Source: Herbiconiux daphne
Lineage (GTDB): Bacteria > Actinomycetota > Actinomycetes > Actinomycetales > Microbacteriaceae
Length of the DNA: 64,000 nucleotides
Direction of reading: 5' to 3'
Assembly (NCBI RefSeq): GCF_024979295.1
Contig: NZ_JANLCJ010000005.1
Coordinates: 62,001-126,000 of the forward strand
Under the pieces are notes generated by a model. That model had not been told where the DNA came from, searched no databases, and was given only the letters and a program-made list of their open reading frames with translations. Shown one piece after another: positions 8,199 through 16,766 of the stretch; within the stretch, counting starts at the first letter, position 1; every line of letters begins with the position of its first letter. Made by a program: the position numbers and the translations under genes.

Positions 8199-9077
8199 AT
8201 GGCCAAATCGTCGCCCGGAGCGGACTCGTTCGAGTCGGTGCTGCGCGGCGACGCCGCGAGGGGGGCTGACGGGGGCGGTGCGGCTGGCGGGTCAGGGCCT
8301 TCTGCATCGCCACAGGGCCGGCCGAGCCGCCGGGAGCGAAAAGAGGCGCGCGCCCGCTCGGAGGCCGCGCGGGCCGAAGTCGCCCGCGCCGAAGCTGCCC
8401 GCGGTGGGCGGGGCGTGGCCGACACGGCGGCGACCGAACGCTTCGGCTGGGGAGCGGCCACCTTCGAGGGCGACGCATCGCTCTATGAGAGCGGAAGCCG
8501 CGTCGGCTCGCCCTACGCGGTCGCCGGATCGGGCAACTCCTACTCTCCGCCGCAATACGACGACATGGCGGGCTACACCTCGGCGGTCGAGCCGCCGCGC
8601 CCCACGACGCCCGAGGCCATCATCGCCCGCACGAGGCCGCATGCACGTCGGCTGACGATCCCGGTGCTGCTGCTGTTCGCCACGACCGCGGCTTACGGAT
8701 GGTTCGGCGGCCGGTTCCCCGAGGAGTGGCAGAACTGGGCAGCGCTCGCCGCCGCCGGGGCCCTCGTGTTCTTCGGAGTGCTGCTGCCGTTCCTGGCCTG
8801 GGTCGGCCACCGCTACACCATCACCACCCGCCGCATCATCGCGCGCCACGGCCTCGTCGTGCGCCACCGCCAAGACGTCTACCTCGCCCGCATCAGCGAC
8901 GTTCGCCTGCGCCGCACCCCCCTCCAGGCCGCCTTCGCCTCGGGCAACGTGCGGGTCGTGGCGGGCCCCGACCTCGTCCTCATCATCCACGACGTTCCCT
9001 CAGCCCGCCTCGTCGCCGACCTCCTCGGCGACCTCACCGAGCACCCCACCCCGCCCTCCCACCTCCCCCCACCCTGA
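8199..9077 (+). CDS. PH-domain (bPH2/DUF304) membrane protein
   Basis: A 292-residue protein. The first 145 residues are charged and low-complexity (Arg/Ala/Glu then Gly/Ser/Tyr-rich), probably disordered and cytoplasmic. Two hydrophobic segments follow (about 150-170 and 182-205), then a short beta-rich domain beginning HRYTITTRRIIARHGLVVRHRQDVYL, the signature of bacterial PH-like domains. The role is unknown. The gene sits between birA and purK-purE, an arrangement I recall as common in actinobacteria. An AAGAAT box ends six bases before the ATG. The last residues are Pro-rich and run into the C-rich intergenic tract. Confidence 0.75.
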   Translation: MAKSSPGADSFESVLRGDAARGADGGGAAGGSGPSASPQGRPSRRERKEARARSEAARAEVARAEAARGGRGVADTAATERFGWGAATFEGDASLYESGSRVGSPYAVAGSGNSYSPPQYDDMAGYTSAVEPPRPTTPEAIIARTRPHARRLTIPVLLLFATTAAYGWFGGRFPEEWQNWAALAAAGALVFFGVLLPFLAWVGHRYTITTRRIIARHGLVVRHRQDVYLARISDVRLRRTPLQAAFASGNVRVVAGPDLVLIIHDVPSARLVADLLGDLTEHPTPPSHLPPP

Positions 9078-9234
9078 CCGCCGCGGCGCTCTGCCGCCCG
9101 CCGCTCCGCCCCGCGCCCGCTCGCCCCGCGCTCGCCCGCCCCGCCCCGTCCCGCCGCCCAGCGCTAGCCCCGCCCCGCTCTGCCCCGCCCTAGGGAGGCC
9201 GCTGGCCCCGCGCTCCCCGCCGGGAGGCCACTCC

Positions 9235-9393
9235 GGCCTCCCGACCACCAATCGGACTCCCGAACAGGCGGGTGGTGTCTCCCTTCCCGCAGGCCCGCGC
9301 TCGCCCCCCCCTCAGCCGTCAGGAGGCCGTCGACCTCTCTCCCGCGCTCGGGTGGCCGCCACGACCTCCCGAACCACGAACGGCCTCCCGACC
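9235..9393. repeat. Pair of diverged 31-base direct repeats
   Basis: Copy one is 9235-9265 and copy two 9363-9393. Both have the form CCTCCCGA-CCACxAAxCGG-CTCCCGA-C, with an internal repeat of CTCCCGA. Roughly three quarters of positions agree by eye. Confidence 0.55.
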
Positions 9394-9613
9394 GACCGCA
9401 ACGTGCTCACCGAACCGCGACCCGCGCCGCGCGTGGCGCGCGCCCGCCGGACGCCGGCCACGGCACCGCACGCAACAGGCCGCGCTCGACGACCCAGGGT
9501 GAGCGGGTGGCCGCGCCAGCGACCGCCCGCTCACATGTCGCCCGGCGCCGGGCAGGGACCGGCGCCGCCCGGCGAGGCCGCGCGAAGCACGGCCCCGCCG
9601 GCAGCCAGCACCG

Positions 9614-9619
9614 TAAACT
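9614..9619 (+). promoter_or_regulatory. -10 box of purK
   Basis: TAAACT ends six bases before the GTG start of purK; no ribosome site is visible. Confidence 0.5.
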
Positions 9620-9625
9620 GACACA

Positions 9626-10774
9626 GTGACTTTTCGAGTAGGCGTTATCGGTGGCGGACAGCTCGCGCGCATGATGGTGCCGCCCGCGATCGAGTTGGGG
9701 ATCGACATCCGGGTGCTGGCCGAGACCGAGGGCATGGCGGCATCCATCGCCGCGACCGCGGTCGGCGACTACACGAACCTCGACACCGTGCGCGAGTTCG
9801 CCAAAGACGTCGACGTCGTCACGTTCGACCACGAGCACGTGCCCCAGTCGGTGCTGCGCGCCCTCGTGGCCGACGGGGTGACGGTGCACCCTGGTCCGGA
9901 TGCGCTGCAGTTCGCCCAAGACAAACTGCGCATGCGGGAGCGGCTCGGCGAGCTCGGCATCCCGATGCCCGACTGGGCTCGGGTGTCGACGGCGGCCGAA
10001 CTCGACGACTTCATCGCCGATCACGGCGGACAGGCGGTGGTGAAGACCGCGCGCGGCGGCTACGACGGCAAGGGCGTGCGGGTCGTCACGAGTGCCGCCC
10101 AGGTGGAGGAGTGGTTCCTCGCGCTCGACGAAGACGGGGGTCCGAGCGAGGCGGGCGGCGCGCTGCTCGCCGAGGAGCTCGTCGACTTCCGGCGCGAACT
10201 CGCCCAGCTGGTGGCCCGGCGGCCGAGCGGAGACGTCACGCTCTGGCCCGTCGTCGAGTCGGTGCAGCAGAACGGCGTGTGCGCCGAGGTCATCTCGCCC
10301 GCACCCGGTTCGGCCGGGCGGGTCGCTGAGATGGCCGCGCGCATCGGCACCACGATCGCCGAGGAGCTCGGCGTGACCGGTGTGCTCGCGGTCGAGCTGT
10401 TCGAGACGACGGATGAGCGCATCCTGGTGAACGAGCTCGCGATGCGCCCGCACAACACCGGCCACTGGTCGATCGACGGCAGCACGACGAGCCAGTTCGA
10501 GCAGCACCTGCGGGCCGTGCTCGACCTGCCGTTCGGCGCGACGGGCCAGCGCGATGCGTGGTCCGTGATGATCAACATCCTCGGCGGCCCGGCCGACGGC
10601 GAACTCGACGGCCCGACGGCACGCGCGATGGCCGATCAGCCGGCGGCCAAGGTGCATCTCTATGGCAAACAGCCCCGCCCGGGCCGCAAGATCGGGCACG
10701 TCACGGTGAGCGGAGAAGACCTCGACGAGGTTGTCTTCCAGGCGCGTGCCGCTGCGGCGTTCTTCCAGAACTGA
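9626..10774 (+). CDS. purK: N5-carboxyaminoimidazole ribonucleotide synthase
   Basis: A 382-residue ATP-grasp enzyme of purine synthesis, which converts AIR plus bicarbonate and ATP to N5-CAIR. The N-terminal pre-ATP-grasp fold starts [13 protein letters not shown]. The ATP-grasp core includes [14 protein letters not shown], an E-E-L-V-D-F segment, and [14 protein letters not shown], all characteristic of PurK. The GTG start is six bases after a TAAACT box. purE follows after 17 bases, and the two catalyse consecutive steps. Confidence 0.95.
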   Translation: MTFRVGVIGGGQLARMMVPPAIELGIDIRVLAETEGMAASIAATAVGDYTNLDTVREFAKDVDVVTFDHEHVPQSVLRALVADGVTVHPGPDALQFAQDKLRMRERLGELGIPMPDWARVSTAAELDDFIADHGGQAVVKTARGGYDGKGVRVVTSAAQVEEWFLALDEDGGPSEAGGALLAEELVDFRRELAQLVARRPSGDVTLWPVVESVQQNGVCAEVISPAPGSAGRVAEMAARIGTTIAEELGVTGVLAVELFETTDERILVNELAMRPHNTGHWSIDGSTTSQFEQHLRAVLDLPFGATGQRDAWSVMINILGGPADGELDGPTARAMADQPAAKVHLYGKQPRPGRKIGHVTVSGEDLDEVVFQARAAAAFFQN

Positions 10775-10778
10775 GACC

Positions 10779-10784
10779 TACCAT
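10779..10784 (+). promoter_or_regulatory. Internal -10 box before purE
   Basis: TACCAT ends seven bases before the ATG of purE in the 17-base gap after purK. It may give purE and the LCP gene their own leaderless transcript. Confidence 0.4.
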
Positions 10785-10791
10785 TGGGCCT

Positions 10792-11292
10792 ATGCCCGAA
10801 GCCAATCCCGTCGTGGGCGTCGTCATGGGGTCGGATTCCGACTTCACCGTCATGAGCGATGCCGTGCAGGTGCTCGCCGATTTCGGCGTGCCCTGCGAGG
10901 TGCAGGTCGTGTCGGCGCACCGCACGCCCGAGAAGATGATCGCCTACGGCAAGCAGGCCCGCGAACGCGGCCTCAAGGTGGTGATCGCCGGCGCCGGCGG
11001 GGCGGCCCACCTGCCCGGAATGCTCGCCTCGGTCACCACGCTCCCCGTCATCGGCGTGCCCGTCCCGCTCTCGCGGCTCGACGGCCTCGACTCGCTGCTC
11101 TCGATCGTGCAGATGCCCGCCGGCATCCCGGTGGCCACCGTCTCGATCGGTGGCGCGAAGAACGCCGCCCTCATCGCTGTCAGCATTCTGTCGACATCGG
11201 ATGCTGAGCTTGCCGACAGACTCGACGCCTACCGCACCGAGCTCCGCGAGCTCGTCGAACAGAAGAACACGGATCTCCAAGCCCGCCTATGA
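10792..11292 (+). CDS. purE: N5-carboxyaminoimidazole ribonucleotide mutase
   Basis: A 166-residue class I PurE, which converts N5-CAIR to CAIR. It has the family core [35 protein letters not shown] and a C-terminal A-x-x-A-x-x-I-L segment. The length fits the octameric bacterial enzyme. It directly follows purK and its stop overlaps the start of the LCP gene in an ATGA (11289-11292), which couples purine synthesis to a wall-assembly gene. Confidence 0.95.
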   Translation: MPEANPVVGVVMGSDSDFTVMSDAVQVLADFGVPCEVQVVSAHRTPEKMIAYGKQARERGLKVVIAGAGGAAHLPGMLASVTTLPVIGVPVPLSRLDGLDSLLSIVQMPAGIPVATVSIGGAKNAALIAVSILSTSDAELADRLDAYRTELRELVEQKNTDLQARL

Positions 11293-12680
11293 CCGCCTCC
11301 GCATCCGCCGCGCATTCCACCGCGAACGCCACCGCCAGCCCCATCCGTTACCCCGACACGTCGTCACCCAAGGCGATGACGGTGCGCGGCTGGTGGCTCG
11401 TCGTGCTCAACTTCGTGATCCCGGGCTCGGCGCAGGTGCTGGCCGGCAACCGCAAGCTCGGGCGGTTCGGCCTCTACTTCACGTTCGCGCTGTGGGTGAT
11501 GGCCATCCTCGGCATCGTCATCTATCTCATCTGGCCGCAGGTGATCTTCTCGATCGCCACCAACCCGATTCCGCTCGGCCTGGTGCAGGTGGTGCTCGGC
11601 GTCTATGCGGTGCTGTGGGTCATCCTCACCCTCGACACGCTCCGGCTGGTGCGACTCGTGCGGGTCGGCACGCGGGCTCGGCCGTGGCTGGCGGTGTTCT
11701 CGGTGCTGCTGCTCGTCGTGACATCCGGTGGCGCCGCAGCCGGCGCCTACTTCGCCAACGTCGCCCAGAGCGGGCTGAACGCCGTGTTCTCGGCGCAGGC
11801 CGCGGCCGAGCCGCCGGTCGACGGGCGCTACAACATCCTGCTGCTCGGCGGCGACGCCGGACCCGACCGCGACGGCATGCGCCCCGACAGCATGACCGTG
11901 GTGTCGATCGAGGCCGACACCGGCCGGGCCACGATGATCGGCATCCCGCGCGACCTGCAAGACGTGCCGCTCGCCGAGGGCTCGCCCCTGATCGGCAGCG
12001 ACTACGCGCCCGACGGCAGCTACGACTGCGGCAGCGACTGCCAGATCAGCTTCCTCTACCCGCGCGTGATGGCTTTCAATCCCGACATGTACCCGAACGC
12101 CGAGGCCGAGGGCTCGAACTCGGGCGTCGAGGCCACGAAGGATGCGATCGAGGGCGCGCTCGGCATCACCATCCAGTACTACGTGATGATCGACATGCAG
12201 GGCTTCTCCGACCTCATCGACGCGCTCGGCGGCGTCGACATCAACGTCACCGAGGCGCTGCCCATGGGCGGCGACGAAGACGGCAACGAGATCGAGGGCT
12301 GGATCTGGCCCGGCCAGCAGCACATGAACGGCTACACGGCCTTGTGGTACGCCCGCTCGCGGCACACGACGAGCGACTACGACCGGATGCAGCGCCAAGG
12401 CGAACTGCAGACCGCCATCCTGCAGCAGTTCCAGCCGGTGAACGTGCTCACCAAGTTCCAGGGCATCGTCGAGGCCGGCACGCAGGTCGTGCAGACCGAC
12501 ATCCCGCAGTCGACCCTGTCGTACTTCATCGACCTGGCGCTCAAGACCAAAGACCTGCCGATCGACCGCGTCGACCTCACGCCGCCCCTGATCGACCCCG
12601 AAGACCCCGACTGGGATGTCGTGCGCTCCACGGTCTCGAGCGCCCTCGTGCTCTCCACCGCCACCGATACCGCCCAGTAG
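11289..12680 (+). CDS. LCP-family (LytR-CpsA-Psr) cell-wall polysaccharide ligase
   Basis: A 463-residue membrane protein. About four hydrophobic segments occupy residues 30-160. The extracytoplasmic LCP domain (about 179-345) starts [11 protein letters not shown] and contains [17 protein letters not shown] and A-L-G-G-V-D-I-N-V, with the late [17 protein letters not shown] motif. These Arg and Asp residues bind the pyrophosphate of the lipid-linked donor. LCP enzymes move polysaccharide from undecaprenyl diphosphate to peptidoglycan. The extra N-terminal membrane helices are more than the single anchor of typical members. Placement beside the polysaccharide locus suggests it anchors that polymer. 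A large hairpin follows the stop. Confidence 0.9.
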   Translation: MTASASAAHSTANATASPIRYPDTSSPKAMTVRGWWLVVLNFVIPGSAQVLAGNRKLGRFGLYFTFALWVMAILGIVIYLIWPQVIFSIATNPIPLGLVQVVLGVYAVLWVILTLDTLRLVRLVRVGTRARPWLAVFSVLLLVVTSGGAAAGAYFANVAQSGLNAVFSAQAAAEPPVDGRYNILLLGGDAGPDRDGMRPDSMTVVSIEADTGRATMIGIPRDLQDVPLAEGSPLIGSDYAPDGSYDCGSDCQISFLYPRVMAFNPDMYPNAEAEGSNSGVEATKDAIEGALGITIQYYVMIDMQGFSDLIDALGGVDINVTEALPMGGDEDGNEIEGWIWPGQQHMNGYTALWYARSRHTTSDYDRMQRQGELQTAILQQFQPVNVLTKFQGIVEAGTQVVQTDIPQSTLSYFIDLALKTKDLPIDRVDLTPPLIDPEDPDWDVVRSTVSSALVLSTATDTAQ

Positions 12681-12687
12681 CCCCCAC

Positions 12688-12754
12688 CTCGTTGAGTTGC
12701 GCCGAAGTGCCCATCCGCACACGCGGGATGGGCACTTCGGCGCAACTCGGCGAG
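12688..12754. terminator. Long perfect inverted repeat between convergent genes
   Basis: Arms 12694-12716 and 12726-12748 are perfectly complementary over 23 bases around a 9-base loop. The flanks add G-U and four further pairs, reaching 12688 and 12754. It lies between the convergent LCP and GT4 genes and can serve both as a bidirectional terminator. There is no T-tract. Confidence 0.8.
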
Positions 12755-12770
12755 AAGTAGAGGCGCGGGG

Positions 12771-13910
12771 CTAGAGGTCGGCGTGCAGCTGCCAGACCTT
12801 GTCGGCGGAGTCGCGCCACGAGAAGGCGCGCGCCCGGTCGAGGCCCGAGATCGAGAGGCGGTTGCGCAGGGCGGCATCCGTCGTCACGGTGTGGATGGCA
12901 TCCGCCAGCTGGCCCGGGAACTCCGAGGGCGTCGTGCGCTCCACCACGAACGTCGAGCCCGCCGCCACCTCGAGCAGCGCCGGCACATCGGCGTGGATGA
13001 CGGGGGTGCCGAAGTTGAAGGCCTCGATCAGCGGCAGGCCGAAGCCCTCGGCCTGGCTCGGGTAGACGAACACGGTCGCCCGCTCCAGCGTGAGCGCGAG
13101 GTCGGAGTCGCTCAGAAAGCCGAGCACCCGGATGCGCGCGGGGTCGACGCCGGCGGCCGCCGCGACCGACGCCACGTCGACCTCACCCCAGCCCTCGGGC
13201 CCCGCGATCACGAGCGGCAGGTCGTCGGTCGCGGGCTCGGCCAGGGCCTCGATGAGCGCGGCGAGGCCCTTGCGGGGCTCGAGGGTGCCCACGGCGAGGA
13301 TGTAGCGCTCCGGCAGCCCGAGCGCGAGCGCGCGTTCTGCGGGGTCGAGCGGCAGCCGCAGCTCGTCGCTGACGGCGCCGCCGATCACGCGGATGCGGTC
13401 GCCGAAGTTGAAGTACTGCGACAGCTCCTGGGCGACGGCGTGGGTCGGCACCACGATCGCGTCGGCGAACTTGGCCGCGCGCTTGGCCATGGCCTTGTGC
13501 CAGGTGACGCCGCGCGGGGTGAGGGTCTCCGGATGCGTCCACGGCACCACGTCGTGAATGGTGACGGCCGTCTGCGTGCCGAGCTCTTCGCGGCGGTCGT
13601 GCCGCCGCATCGGGGCGAGCAGGCTGGTGGCGTGCACCATGCCGCCGCCGGAGGAGCCGATGATGCCGTGCTGCCAGGCGGCCGAGAGCTCGCGCCGCGG
13701 CAACGAGGCGCGGTGCAGGTCGGCGAGGCCGGGCAGGCGCTCACGCACCGACGCGACCGTCTCGGGCGGCACCGCCGAGATGATGCCCTCGACGTCGCAG
13801 TCACGCGGCGCGGTGGCGATGAGCTGCTTGGTGAGCTCGAGGGTGTAACGACCGATGCCGCCGGGAACGGGGGCGACCAGCTGGTCGACGATCACCCGCA
13901 GCGTGGCCAT
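12771..13910 (-). CDS. Glycosyltransferase family 4
   Basis: A 379-residue GT-B enzyme. The N-half has the glycine loop PGGIGRYTLEL. The C-half has YILAVGTLEPRKG, V-I-A-G-P-E-G-W-G, R-V-L-G-F-L-S-D and the donor-binding motif PSQAEGFGLPLIEA (EX7E). Such enzymes use nucleotide sugars in the cytoplasm to extend lipid-linked glycans with retention of configuration. Its start overlaps the rmlD stop (TAATG, one base shared), so it is the last gene of an rmlB-rmlD-GT4 operon and may be a rhamnosyltransferase, though donor specificity cannot be read. A long hairpin ends the unit. Confidence 0.88.
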   Translation of the reverse strand: MATLRVIVDQLVAPVPGGIGRYTLELTKQLIATAPRDCDVEGIISAVPPETVASVRERLPGLADLHRASLPRRELSAAWQHGIIGSSGGGMVHATSLLAPMRRHDRREELGTQTAVTIHDVVPWTHPETLTPRGVTWHKAMAKRAAKFADAIVVPTHAVAQELSQYFNFGDRIRVIGGAVSDELRLPLDPAERALALGLPERYILAVGTLEPRKGLAALIEALAEPATDDLPLVIAGPEGWGEVDVASVAAAAGVDPARIRVLGFLSDSDLALTLERATVFVYPSQAEGFGLPLIEAFNFGTPVIHADVPALLEVAAGSTFVVERTTPSEFPGQLADAIHTVTTDAALRNRLSISGLDRARAFSWRDSADKVWQLHADL

Positions 13911-14761
13911 TATTCTCCAAAAACTCCCGAGGAGACTGCGTCGTGTAAAGCAGCCCGCCAGTCACGCATGGGCTCTAATCCTGCTCGGGACCACGCGTCG
14001 TGCCCGAGCACGGAGTACACGGGACGCGGGGCAGGACGAACAAACTGCGAACTGTCTGTGGGCTTGACTTTATCAGGGTCGAGTCCCGCTTCCTGAAAGG
14101 TTGCCTGGGCGAAATCGAACCAGGAGCCCTGCCCGGAATTGGTGCCGTGATAGATGCCGGCCGGGGCATCCGAGTCGACCAGCTGCACCAGTTGGCGGGC
14201 GAGATCGGCCGTCCAGGTGGGCTGCCCGACCTGGTCGTGCACCACCGTCACGGTGTCGCGCTCGCGCCCGAGGCGCAGCATGGTGGCCGGGAAGTTGGCC
14301 CCGTTGCGGCCGTAGAGCCAGGCCGTGCGCACGACGTAACCGCCGGCCGGGTTGAGCCGCAGCACGGCCTCCTCGCCGTCGGCCTTGGTGCGGCCGTAGG
14401 CGTTAAGCGGGTCGCGCGGCTCGTCTTCGGGGTAGGGCGAGGTGGCCGAGCCCTGAAAGACGTAGTCGGTCGAGATCTGCACGAGCTTGGCGTCGTTCGC
14501 GGCCGTCGCCGCGGCGAGCGTCGCCGGGCCGATCGCGTTCACCGCGTGGGCGGTCGCTTCGTCGGTCTCGGCGGCATCCACCGCGGTGTAGGCGGCGCAG
14601 TTGAACACGACGTCGACGCCGGCGAGAGCGGATGCCACGGCCGAGGCATCGGTGATGTCGAGTTCTGCGCGCGAGAGCGCCACCACGTCGCGCCCGTCGA
14701 GGGCCTCGACGAGGTCGTGGCCGAGCATGCCGGCGGCGCCGGTGATGAGGTAGCGGGTCAT
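13910..14761 (-). CDS. rmlD: dTDP-4-dehydrorhamnose reductase
   Basis: A 283-residue short-chain dehydrogenase that performs the last step of dTDP-L-rhamnose synthesis. Landmarks are YLITGAAGMLGHDL for NAD(P) binding, F-N-C-A-A-Y-T-A-V-D-x-A-E, I-S-T-D-Y-V-F-x-G and YGRTK with the catalytic Tyr/Lys. The ATG at 14761 is chosen because the family starts at this point; it follows the rmlB stop by 19 bases. The partner genes rmlC and rmlA lie 13 kb away on the other strand. Confidence 0.93.
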   Translation of the reverse strand: MTRYLITGAAGMLGHDLVEALDGRDVVALSRAELDITDASAVASALAGVDVVFNCAAYTAVDAAETDEATAHAVNAIGPATLAAATAANDAKLVQISTDYVFQGSATSPYPEDEPRDPLNAYGRTKADGEEAVLRLNPAGGYVVRTAWLYGRNGANFPATMLRLGRERDTVTVVHDQVGQPTWTADLARQLVQLVDSDAPAGIYHGTNSGQGSWFDFAQATFQEAGLDPDKVKPTDSSQFVRPAPRPVYSVLGHDAWSRAGLEPMRDWRAALHDAVSSGVFGE

Positions 14762-14780
14762 GACGATCTCAGCCCGCGGA

Positions 14781-15767
14781 TCAGACGAGCGCGGCGCGGG
14801 CCTTGAGAGGCTCCCACCACGGGCGGTTGTCGCGGTACCACTGCACCACGTCGGCGAGGCCCTGCTCGAACGGCACGAGCGGCTCGTAGCCGAGCTCGGC
14901 CGTGATCTTCGAGATGTCGACCGAGTAGCGCAGGTCGTGGCCGAGGCGGTCGGCGACGCGGTCGACGTACGACCAGTCCTTGCCCGTGGCATCCAGCAGC
15001 AGCTGCGTGAGCTCCTTGTTGGTCAGCTCGGTGCCTCCGCCGATGTTGTAGATCTCGCCGGCGCGGCCCTTGGTGAGCACCAGGGCGATGCCGCGGGTGT
15101 GGTCGTCGACGTGCAGCCAGTCGCGGATGTTGTTGCCCTCGCCGTAGAGCGGCACGTGCTTGTCGTCGATGAGGTTCGTGACGAACAGCGGGATGACCTT
15201 CTCGGGGAAGTGGTAGGGCCCGTAGTTGTTCGAGCAACGCGTGATCGAGATGTTCATGCCGTGGGTGCGGTGGTAGCTGCGGGCGAGCAGGTCGCTGCCG
15301 GCCTTCGAGGCCGAGTAGGGCGAGTTCGGCTCGAGCGGGCGGTCTTCGGCCCACGAGCCCTCGGCGATCGAGCCGTAGACCTCGTCGGTCGACACGTGCA
15401 CGAAGCGGGGCAGGTTGTTGCGCAGCGCCGCGTCGAGCAGCTGCTGGGTGCCGAGCACGTTGGTCTCGACGAAGATCGAGGCGTCGCGCACCGAGCGGTC
15501 GACGTGCGACTCGGCGGCGAAATGCACCACGGCGTCGAGGCCCGGGAAGAGGTCGTCGAGCAGCTGGCCGTTGCGGATGTCGCCGTGCACGAAGGTGAGG
15601 CGCGGGTTGTCTTTGACCGGAAGCAGGTTGTCGAGGTTGCCGGAGTAGGTCAGCGCGTCGAGCACGACCACCTCAGCGCCTTCGAGGCCGGGGTAGGCGT
15701 CTTCGAGAGTGCGTCGAACGAAGTTCGAGCCGATGAATCCGGCGCCGCCGGTCACAAGAATCTTCAT
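14781..15767 (-). CDS. rmlB: dTDP-glucose 4,6-dehydratase
   Basis: A 328-residue enzyme making dTDP-4-keto-6-deoxyglucose, the branch point for rhamnose and amino-deoxy sugars. It has VTGGAGFIGSNF, FAAESHVDRS, STDEVYG, YSASKAGSDLL and NNYGPYHFPEK, all classic RmlB motifs. The start ATG at 15767 has GAGGAG twelve bases upstream and a TACAAT -10 box further up. It is the first gene of the operon rmlB-rmlD-GT4. Its product would also feed the WecE-like transaminase at 21136-22269. Confidence 0.95.
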   Translation of the reverse strand: MKILVTGGAGFIGSNFVRRTLEDAYPGLEGAEVVVLDALTYSGNLDNLLPVKDNPRLTFVHGDIRNGQLLDDLFPGLDAVVHFAAESHVDRSVRDASIFVETNVLGTQQLLDAALRNNLPRFVHVSTDEVYGSIAEGSWAEDRPLEPNSPYSASKAGSDLLARSYHRTHGMNISITRCSNNYGPYHFPEKVIPLFVTNLIDDKHVPLYGEGNNIRDWLHVDDHTRGIALVLTKGRAGEIYNIGGGTELTNKELTQLLLDATGKDWSYVDRVADRLGHDLRYSVDISKITAELGYEPLVPFEQGLADVVQWYRDNRPWWEPLKARAALV

Positions 15768-15803
15768 GGTGGGGGATGTCTCCTCGCATCTATGTCGCCC
15801 TCG

Positions 15804-15809
15804 ATTGTA
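15804..15809 (-). promoter_or_regulatory. -10 box of the rmlB operon
   Basis: TACAAT on the minus strand in the 71-base gap upstream of rmlB gives a leader of about 30 bases containing GAGGAG. No clear -35 box is seen. Confidence 0.45.
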
Positions 15810-15838
15810 GCGGGAGGCCCCTGTGCGCCTCGCCGGGC

Positions 15839-16363
15839 CTACTCCCCGGACCGGTTGCGGGGATTGCGCGACGCCAGGATCTCGCGCAGAGTCGGCAGCA
15901 CCCGCTGATCCTTCGGCCGGTTGGCCGCCTGCTTCGAGCGGATGATGTCGGCCAGCGACGCGACCCGCACCGTGACACCGTGGATGTCGCCCGTGACCGC
16001 ATCTCGCTTGAGGTCGTCGTAGCCGGTGGTTCCGTCCGGGACGAAGGAGATGTCGAGCTGGCCGAATTTCGTGGCGAGATTCCACACCGCGCTCTCGCCC
16101 AGCGACGTGCCCGTGTGATTGAGCGGAAGACCGGCGGGTTCCTCGCTCGTGTAGATCCGTGCGCCCAGTTCTCGGAGCGCCTCGGATAGACGACTGAGGT
16201 TGTCGGTCGACCGGGCAGGGGTGATGTCGATGTCTTGCGTGACAAAGGGCGCCGATTGCAGAATGGCGCCGTATCCGCCGATCACGACGAACTCGACACC
16301 ATGTCGGGTCAAGCACTCGAGGATCGGCAGAGGCTCGAAAGGCATGTCAGGCGGTTGTCTCAT
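15839..16363 (-). CDS. Nucleotidyltransferase-fold protein (AbiEii-like), partner of an XRE regulator
   Basis: A 174-residue protein with the minimal nucleotidyltransferase signature EFVVIGGYGAIL followed by TQDIDITP (the GG...DxD metal site), as in the DUF1814/AbiEii group and related NTases. A predicted helical C-terminus follows. It overlaps the upstream XRE gene by 17 bases. Pairs of this kind act as toxin-antitoxin or phage-defence modules in known cases, with the NTase as toxin; whether this one does is inference. A second start at 16345, right after the XRE stop, is also possible. It sits between unrelated polysaccharide genes, which suggests insertion. Confidence 0.65.
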   Translation of the reverse strand: MRQPPDMPFEPLPILECLTRHGVEFVVIGGYGAILQSAPFVTQDIDITPARSTDNLSRLSEALRELGARIYTSEEPAGLPLNHTGTSLGESAVWNLATKFGQLDISFVPDGTTGYDDLKRDAVTGDIHGVTVRVASLADIIRSKQAANRPKDQRVLPTLREILASRNPRNRSGE

Positions 16364-16676
16364 TGAACTGGGAGACCATGTCGGAGTTGAGCGCGTTCCA
16401 TCTTATCAGTTCATCATGGTTCTGAGTAAAACTCGAGTTCATTCGCGACTGCGCCTGCCTCCAATCGGATTCGTCGCGGTCGACGAGCATGACGTCGAGG
16501 TCGAGGCCCATCAGCCGCAGGTAGCGCATGACGTCGTCGAAGCTCGGAGACGTGCGGCCCGACTCGAGTCGCGCGATCGCCGACTGGGTCGTGCCGGCGA
16601 GGCGCGCCAACTCGGCCTGGGTCATGGCGACGCGCAGACGGCCCTCGCGGATCAGATCGTTTCCCATGCCATTCAT
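16347..16676 (-). CDS. XRE-family helix-turn-helix regulator (likely antitoxin)
   Basis: A 109-residue protein with one HTH at about residues 18-55 (MTQAELARLAGTTQSAIARLE), then a helical tail containing M-G-L-D-L-D-V-M-L. The 3' third of the gene is visibly richer in A and T than its neighbours, a sign of recent acquisition. It starts at ATG 16676, six bases after a TATAGT box, and a perfect 14-base palindrome lies just upstream, a likely operator for self-repression. It overlaps the nucleotidyltransferase gene, forming a two-gene module. Confidence 0.8.
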   Translation of the reverse strand: MNGMGNDLIREGRLRVAMTQAELARLAGTTQSAIARLESGRTSPSFDDVMRYLRLMGLDLDVMLVDRDESDWRQAQSRMNSSFTQNHDELIRWNALNSDMVSQFNETTA

Positions 16677-16682
16677 GCAAAC

Positions 16683-16688
16683 ACTATA
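16683..16688 (-). promoter_or_regulatory. -10 box of the XRE/nucleotidyltransferase pair
   Basis: TATAGT on the minus strand ends six bases before the ATG at 16676, predicting a leaderless message. Confidence 0.55.
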
Positions 16689-16694
16689 CCAGAA

Positions 16695-16708
16695 CTGCTA
16701 TATAGCAG
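16695..16708. promoter_or_regulatory. Palindromic operator candidate
   Basis: CTGCTATATAGCAG is a perfect 14-base palindrome. It lies in the -35 to -10 spacer region of the XRE gene's promoter, where a bound dimeric regulator would block RNA polymerase. Confidence 0.6.
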
Positions 16709-16754
16709 GACGGAGATGCGGGGTGTCGTGAGGCCGCACCCAGCCACCAGCCCC

Positions 16755-16760
16755 TAGAGT
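16755..16760 (+). promoter_or_regulatory. -10 box of the gtrA operon
   Basis: TAGAGT ends six bases before the GTG start at 16767. Confidence 0.5.
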
Positions 16761-16766
16761 GGGCCC

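Larger units (their letters stand above)
9078..9625. other. 548-base C-rich intergenic region without a supported gene
   Basis: Between the PH-domain gene and purK. The left part (about 9085-9190) is almost entirely C with G/T, giving G-runs on the minus strand. At 9135-9152 four such runs (3, 4, 4, 3) are separated by one or two bases, a strong G-quadruplex pattern. The middle contains two diverged copies of a 31-base element (listed separately). Short open frames exist, but none has a start signal or recognisable protein. Confidence 0.6.

Noticed and set aside
9272-9502. 76-codon frame in the C-rich gap
   Set aside because: Pro/Arg-rich, no start signal, and crosses the degenerate repeats.
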